Shown one piece after another: positions 13,932-16,815 of a DNA stretch of 16,815 bases. Source of the DNA: Actinomycetota bacterium (GTDB lineage Bacteria; Actinomycetota; Actinomycetes; S36-B12; CAIYMF01); assembly GCA_009699025.1 (NCBI GenBank), contig WLOZ01000007.1, positions 1 to 16,815 on the forward strand, given 5' to 3'. A program made the position numbers and the translations under genes. Below the pieces are notes generated by a model. That model worked only from the letters and a program-made list of their open reading frames with translations. It was not told the origin of the DNA and searched no databases. Within the stretch, counting starts at the first letter, position 1; each line of letters opens with the position of its first letter.

Positions 13932-14696
13932 TCAGGCCTGAACTCGCGCGGCGATCTGACGAATGCCCTGCGACCAGGGGTGCTCGGGGTCGATGAGCGA
14001 GTACATACCGCCCGAGGCATTGCGAACGACGTCTTCTGCCATGGGGAGGATGGCGGCCGTCTCTGCTGAGTAGGCAGAATCCATCTGGGAGCGCAGGTCG
14101 TCAAGGTCGATGCCGGTGGGCACCATGTTGAGCACGAGCAGGAGCGAGGGCACGTCGAGGCGACGAGCCACGTCGACCGTGACGGCCGTGCCCTGGAAGT
14201 CCTGGCGGTCGGGACGCAAGATGAGCAGCAGGATGTCGCTGATGGTGATCGAGAGCAGGGTTTCTTCGTTGAGTCCCGGGTGCGTGTCGATGATGAGGTA
14301 GTCGAGAGTGAGGTCCTTGGCGAGGTCGCGGAAGCCATCGTTGAGCGTTCCGACGTCGTAGCCCTCGCGCAGCACCCGAGCGATGTCGCCCGCCTTGATG
14401 CTCGAGGGCACCAGGAAGAGTTGTCCGCCATCAGCCACCGGGCCGCTCGCAGCGACGCGACCGGTGACATCGTGGGCCGCGGCAGCGATCGAGGTCTTTC
14501 CCCACAGGTAGTCGTTGAGATTGGGCTCCAACGGATCCTCGAAGCCGAAGAGCACGTGAACGCCGGGGCTCTGAACATCAGTGTCGACAACAGCGACCCG
14601 ATGGCCAGCCGCTGCGAGTTGTCCGCCGAGGTTGGCCGACGTGTTGCTCTTGCCTGTTCCACCGCGGAAGGAGTGGACGGAGATGACGGTGGTCAT
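13932..14696 (-). CDS. ParA/MinD-like ATPase with arginine in the signature-lysine position
   Basis: 254-residue P-loop ATPase of the SIMIBI (MinD/ParA/Mrp) class. The deviant Walker A is SFRGGTGKSN (9-18): the phosphate-binding K16 is present, but the signature lysine of the KGGxGK motif is R11. Further motifs: VDTDVQSPGVH (38-47, switch region), Walker B-like LIIDTHPG (D137) and LVLNMV (N190). There is no DNA-binding N-terminal extension, so it resembles small ParA or MinD proteins; the C-terminus SQGIRQIAARVQA might form a short amphipathic helix. ATG 14696 has GAGG upstream. No parB, minC/E or parS-like repeats were seen nearby. The role (positioning, partitioning or signalling) is unknown. 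Confidence 0.88.
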   Translation of the reverse strand: MTTVISVHSFRGGTGKSNTSANLGGQLAAAGHRVAVVDTDVQSPGVHVLFGFEDPLEPNLNDYLWGKTSIAAAAHDVTGRVAASGPVADGGQLFLVPSSIKAGDIARVLREGYDVGTLNDGFRDLAKDLTLDYLIIDTHPGLNEETLLSITISDILLLILRPDRQDFQGTAVTVDVARRLDVPSLLLVLNMVPTGIDLDDLRSQMDSAYSAETAAILPMAEDVVRNASGGMYSLIDPEHPWSQGIRQIAARVQA

Positions 14697-14744
14697 GTGG
14701 CTACCTCGGACTCGTGATGGTCGGCTGGGACCGTGCGTTGCACT

Positions 14745-14773
14745 ACTCTCTCGCGACCCCCACCGTATGACAA
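14745..14773 (-). promoter_or_regulatory. Candidate promoter of the ParA-like gene
   Basis: On the minus strand TTGTCA (14773-14768) and GAGAGT (14750-14745) are spaced by 17 bases, about 50 bases before the ATG. The -35 is good and the -10 is weak. Confidence 0.35.
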
Positions 14774-14803
14774 CAGCGACCCCCTTGGGTGCCCGAATTG
14801 CCT

Positions 14804-14825
14804 AACCGCTGAGAACCGCTGAGAA
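14804..14825. repeat. Short 10-bp tandem repeat downstream of the MenJ-like gene
   Basis: AACCGCTGAG occurs twice in tandem, plus two bases of a third copy, seven bases after the MenJ-like stop on the minus strand. Function unknown; it may be chance or slippage. Confidence 0.5.
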
Positions 14826-14831
14826 ACTAGG

Positions 14832-16097
14832 TCAGCTGAAGGGGGGGCGATCGTCGAGTCGTATCGATAGCCGCCCGGCGGTGCGCCACAAACGCGCCAC
14901 GGAATCGTGGTCCTCGGGCGTAATGAGGTTGCCCATCACTCGAAGTGCGATGGTCATGAGCCACTCGCTGCGCATTCCGACCGGCCCTGCCATGGCGATC
15001 AGCCGCGGAGTGGTGAGAATGCCCGCGATGCGACGGGCGATGGAAAAAGCCACCCCGTAGTGCTCGACCAGGGTGGCCGGCCACGCCCGCACGAGATCGG
15101 ACTTGGGGTTGGCCATCAGCTCGGCCGCTAGGCGTCCGGTCTCAAGGCCGTAGTCGATGCCCTCACCGTTGAGCGGGTTGACACAGCCGGCCGCGTCGCC
15201 GACAAGCATCCAGTTGCGGCCAGAGACCCCCGATACGGCCCCACCCATGGGCAGCAGCGCCGACCAGGGGGCGCGCACCTCGCCAGTGAGCTTCCAGTCA
15301 TCTCGCTGCTGATCGGTGTACACCTCGATGAGGCGCCGCAGGTTGATGTCGGCAGGGCGCTTGGCGGTGGCGAGGGTTCCGACTCCGACGTTGACCTCGC
15401 CATCTCCGAGCGGGAAGATCCAGCCGTAGCCCGAGAGGATCTCGTTCGACTCGCCGCGCAGCTCGAGGTGCGAGGTGATCCAGGGGTCGTCGGTGCGTTC
15501 CGACACAACGTACCCGCGGGCCGCCACGCCGTAGGCCGTCTCTCGATGCCACTCGCGTCCGAGCGTGCGCCCGAGCTGCGATCGGGCTCCGTCGGCCACG
15601 ATCAGCTGGCGGCAGCGGACCTCATGAGTGGGCGAGCCCTTGCCGGCTCCCGTGCGAAATCGCACTGCCGCCACACGGTCGCCCGAGCGCACCACATCAA
15701 TCGCCCGAGCGCCCTCCATCGCGGTGACTCCGGCGTCGAGGGCAACCTGACGGATGGCGGCGTCGAGCTCGAGCCGCGGGGCAGCGCCACCACGGCTGGG
15801 AAGCGAGCCGCCAGGCCAGGGGAGTTCGAGGGTCTGGCCGAAGCCGTGGGCGCGCAGCCCCCTGTTAACGGCTCTGCCAGCGAGCCACGGAGACAGCCCC
15901 AGCGAGTCGAGTTCAGCGATGGCTCGAGGCGTGAGGCCATCGCCACACGGCTTGTCGCGGGGGAAGGTCTCGGCGTCGACCAGCAGCACGTCGCGACCCT
16001 GACGCGCCGCCCAAGCGGCCGCAGCCGAACCGGCCGGGCCAGCGCCCACCACAAGGACGTCTGTTTCGGCGACGGGGGCGGCTGCGGGGGAAGTCAC
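14832..16097 (-). CDS. menJ: Geranylgeranyl reductase family FAD oxidoreductase, menaquinone reductase MenJ-like
   Basis: 421-residue flavoprotein that probably saturates the beta-isoprene unit of menaquinone at the membrane, as Rv0561c (MenJ) does in mycobacteria. It has the FAD Rossmann motif VVGAGPAG (G18, G20, G23), the family hallmark PRDKPCGDGLTPRA (46-59), YGVAARGY, DPWITSHLELRGE, GYGWIFPLGDGEVNVGVG, and the second FAD motif LVGDAAGCVNPLNGEGIDYG. The C-terminus RIDARPPFS-like tail (RLDDRPPFS) also resembles mycobacterial MenJ. GTG 16097 is chosen because it overlaps the ada stop (GTGA) and puts the FAD motif near the N-terminus. Other menaquinone genes are not visible here. Geranylgeranyl reductases of archaea are the main alternative. 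Confidence 0.88.
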   Translation of the reverse strand: MTSPAAAPVAETDVLVVGAGPAGSAAAAWAARQGRDVLLVDAETFPRDKPCGDGLTPRAIAELDSLGLSPWLAGRAVNRGLRAHGFGQTLELPWPGGSLPSRGGAAPRLELDAAIRQVALDAGVTAMEGARAIDVVRSGDRVAAVRFRTGAGKGSPTHEVRCRQLIVADGARSQLGRTLGREWHRETAYGVAARGYVVSERTDDPWITSHLELRGESNEILSGYGWIFPLGDGEVNVGVGTLATAKRPADINLRRLIEVYTDQQRDDWKLTGEVRAPWSALLPMGGAVSGVSGRNWMLVGDAAGCVNPLNGEGIDYGLETGRLAAELMANPKSDLVRAWPATLVEHYGVAFSIARRIAGILTTPRLIAMAGPVGMRSEWLMTIALRVMGNLITPEDHDSVARLWRTAGRLSIRLDDRPPFS

Positions 16098-16815
16098 CCC
16101 ACCATTGTCTCGGGTGTCGTGGCGGCGCGCCCCTCGGCCGCCAGCAGTGTGCCCTTGATCTCCAGGCCCCATCGGTAGCCGCTCAGCGATCCGTCACTGC
16201 GCACCACGCGGTGGCAGGGCACCACGAGCGCAACGGGGTTGGTGGCACAGGCACGAGCGACGGCACGAACCGCGGTGGGACGCCCCATCGACTCAGCCAC
16301 CTGCGAGTACGAGCGGGTCTCACCCCGAGGGATCTGCACCAGAGCGTGCCAGACCCGGGCCTGAAAAGCGGTGCCCTGTACATCGAGCGGCAGCGTCGCG
16401 CTCGACCGCTCGCCGCGGGCGAGCTGCACGAGGGCCGCCATCACATCGGCGAGCGTGTCGTCGGACCGCTCGAGTGCTGCAGCAGGAAACTCATGCGCGA
16501 CCTCAGCGGCGAGGGCTTCGAGATCAGCTCCGATTCGCACCGCACACAAGCCGTCGATTGACGCGACCGCGAGTATCCATCGGTCGTGGTCGCCGATACG
16601 AACGGGGGCCGCCGACCACGCGAGAGTGATGCCGGGGGCGCCAGACGCGTAGGCCCGGGGCTTCATGCCCAGGCGTTGGCCCGCCTCCTCGTAGAACCCG
16701 CGGCTCGAGCCGTAGCCAGCCTCGAACGCAGCGTCGGTGACCGAGTCGAGCGTCCGCAGCAGGTCGCGGGCACGTCCGGTGCGCACCGCCTCGCCGTACT
16801 CGCGCGGTGAGATGC
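16094..16815 (-). CDS. ada: Ada-type methylated-DNA repair protein / regulator (partial, N-terminus outside window)
   Basis: The visible 239 residues comprise the end of an AraC-type helix-turn-helix (ISPREYGEAVRTGRARDLLR, then VTDAAFEAGYGSSRGFYEEAGQRLGMKPRAY) and a complete O6-alkylguanine-DNA alkyltransferase domain. The latter has FQARVWHALVQIPRGETRSYSQVA, the RAVARACATNP helix and the PCHRVV active site whose cysteine accepts the methyl group, followed by GSLSGYRWGLEIK. This layout is that of Ada, which repairs O6-methylguanine and activates the adaptive response; whether the N-terminal zinc domain (phosphotriester repair) is present lies beyond base 16815. The frame is open to the window end. 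Its stop overlaps the menJ start by four bases. Confidence 0.93.
   Translation of the reverse strand, partial: ISPREYGEAVRTGRARDLLRTLDSVTDAAFEAGYGSSRGFYEEAGQRLGMKPRAYASGAPGITLAWSAAPVRIGDHDRWILAVASIDGLCAVRIGADLEALAAEVAHEFPAAALERSDDTLADVMAALVQLARGERSSATLPLDVQGTAFQARVWHALVQIPRGETRSYSQVAESMGRPTAVRAVARACATNPVALVVPCHRVVRSDGSLSGYRWGLEIKGTLLAAEGRAATTPETMVG

Noticed and set aside
14804..14825. Iteron or parS-like repeat next to the ParA-like gene
   Set aside because: Only two 10-bp copies, no parB, and no palindrome resembling parS.
13695..14831. Identical 12-mer TGAGAAACTAGG at 13695-13706 and 14820-14831
   Set aside because: Several 12-base matches are expected by chance in a window this long; flanks do not match, so no att site or mobile element is implied.

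Overview
The window is high-G+C, gene-dense DNA from an actinobacterium. This rests on the families present: DUF5926 with a SEC-C tail motif, DUF4446, a CsoR repressor, a MenJ-type menaquinone reductase, a c-di-AMP riboswitch in front of an NlpC/P60 hydrolase, and frequent GTG starts. Several genes also have a -10-like hexamer directly before the start codon and no Shine-Dalgarno, the usual layout of leaderless actinobacterial transcripts. The order or family within Actinomycetia cannot be settled from the sequence alone. No IS element, phage gene, CRISPR array, tRNA or rRNA was recognised; this looks like chromosomal core with mostly housekeeping genes.

Layout: (1) 1-603, the N-terminal part of a TrpB2-type tryptophan synthase beta chain (minus), divergent from a HAD/Cof phosphatase (782-1633, plus). 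The 178 bp between them hold two dyads. (2) A VOC/glyoxalase-fold protein (1691-2203, minus), then a 490-bp gap that ends in a c-di-AMP (ydaO/yuaA) riboswitch leading into a secreted NlpC/P60 peptidoglycan hydrolase (2694-3359, plus) with a strong hairpin after it. (3) A copper-homeostasis operon (plus): CsoR operator, csoR, copZ, copA. (4) A minus-strand block read from 9950 down to 6380: glycerophosphodiester phosphodiesterase, DUF5926/SEC-C protein, a 338-bp gap with two hairpins, DUF4446 membrane protein, pheA (prephenate dehydratase). (5) A rhodanese and an FAD-linked oxidase (minus, overlapping), divergent from a solitary rmlC (plus). (6) A minus-strand block read from 16815 down to 12306: partial Ada, MenJ-like reductase, a ParA/MinD-like ATPase, a 59-residue small protein, an Fpg/Nei-type DNA glycosylase and a low-molecular-weight phosphotyrosine phosphatase.

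Five gene pairs overlap by exactly four bases (ATGA or GTGA): copZ/copA, DUF4446/pheA, rhodanese/FAD oxidase, Fpg-like/phosphatase, ada/menJ. Each pair is probably translationally coupled. The copper operon is a complete sense-and-export unit. The NlpC/P60 gene is a textbook target of c-di-AMP control of the cell wall.

I did not find a clearly new multi-gene system. The best leads are: the ParA-like ATPase whose deviant Walker A signature lysine is arginine, followed by an unrecognised 59-residue ORF; the riboswitch whose aptamer abuts the ribosome-binding site; the Fpg-like glycosylase with a serine in place of the zinc-finger arginine and a C-terminal tail; and the recurrent leaderless-type start architecture.
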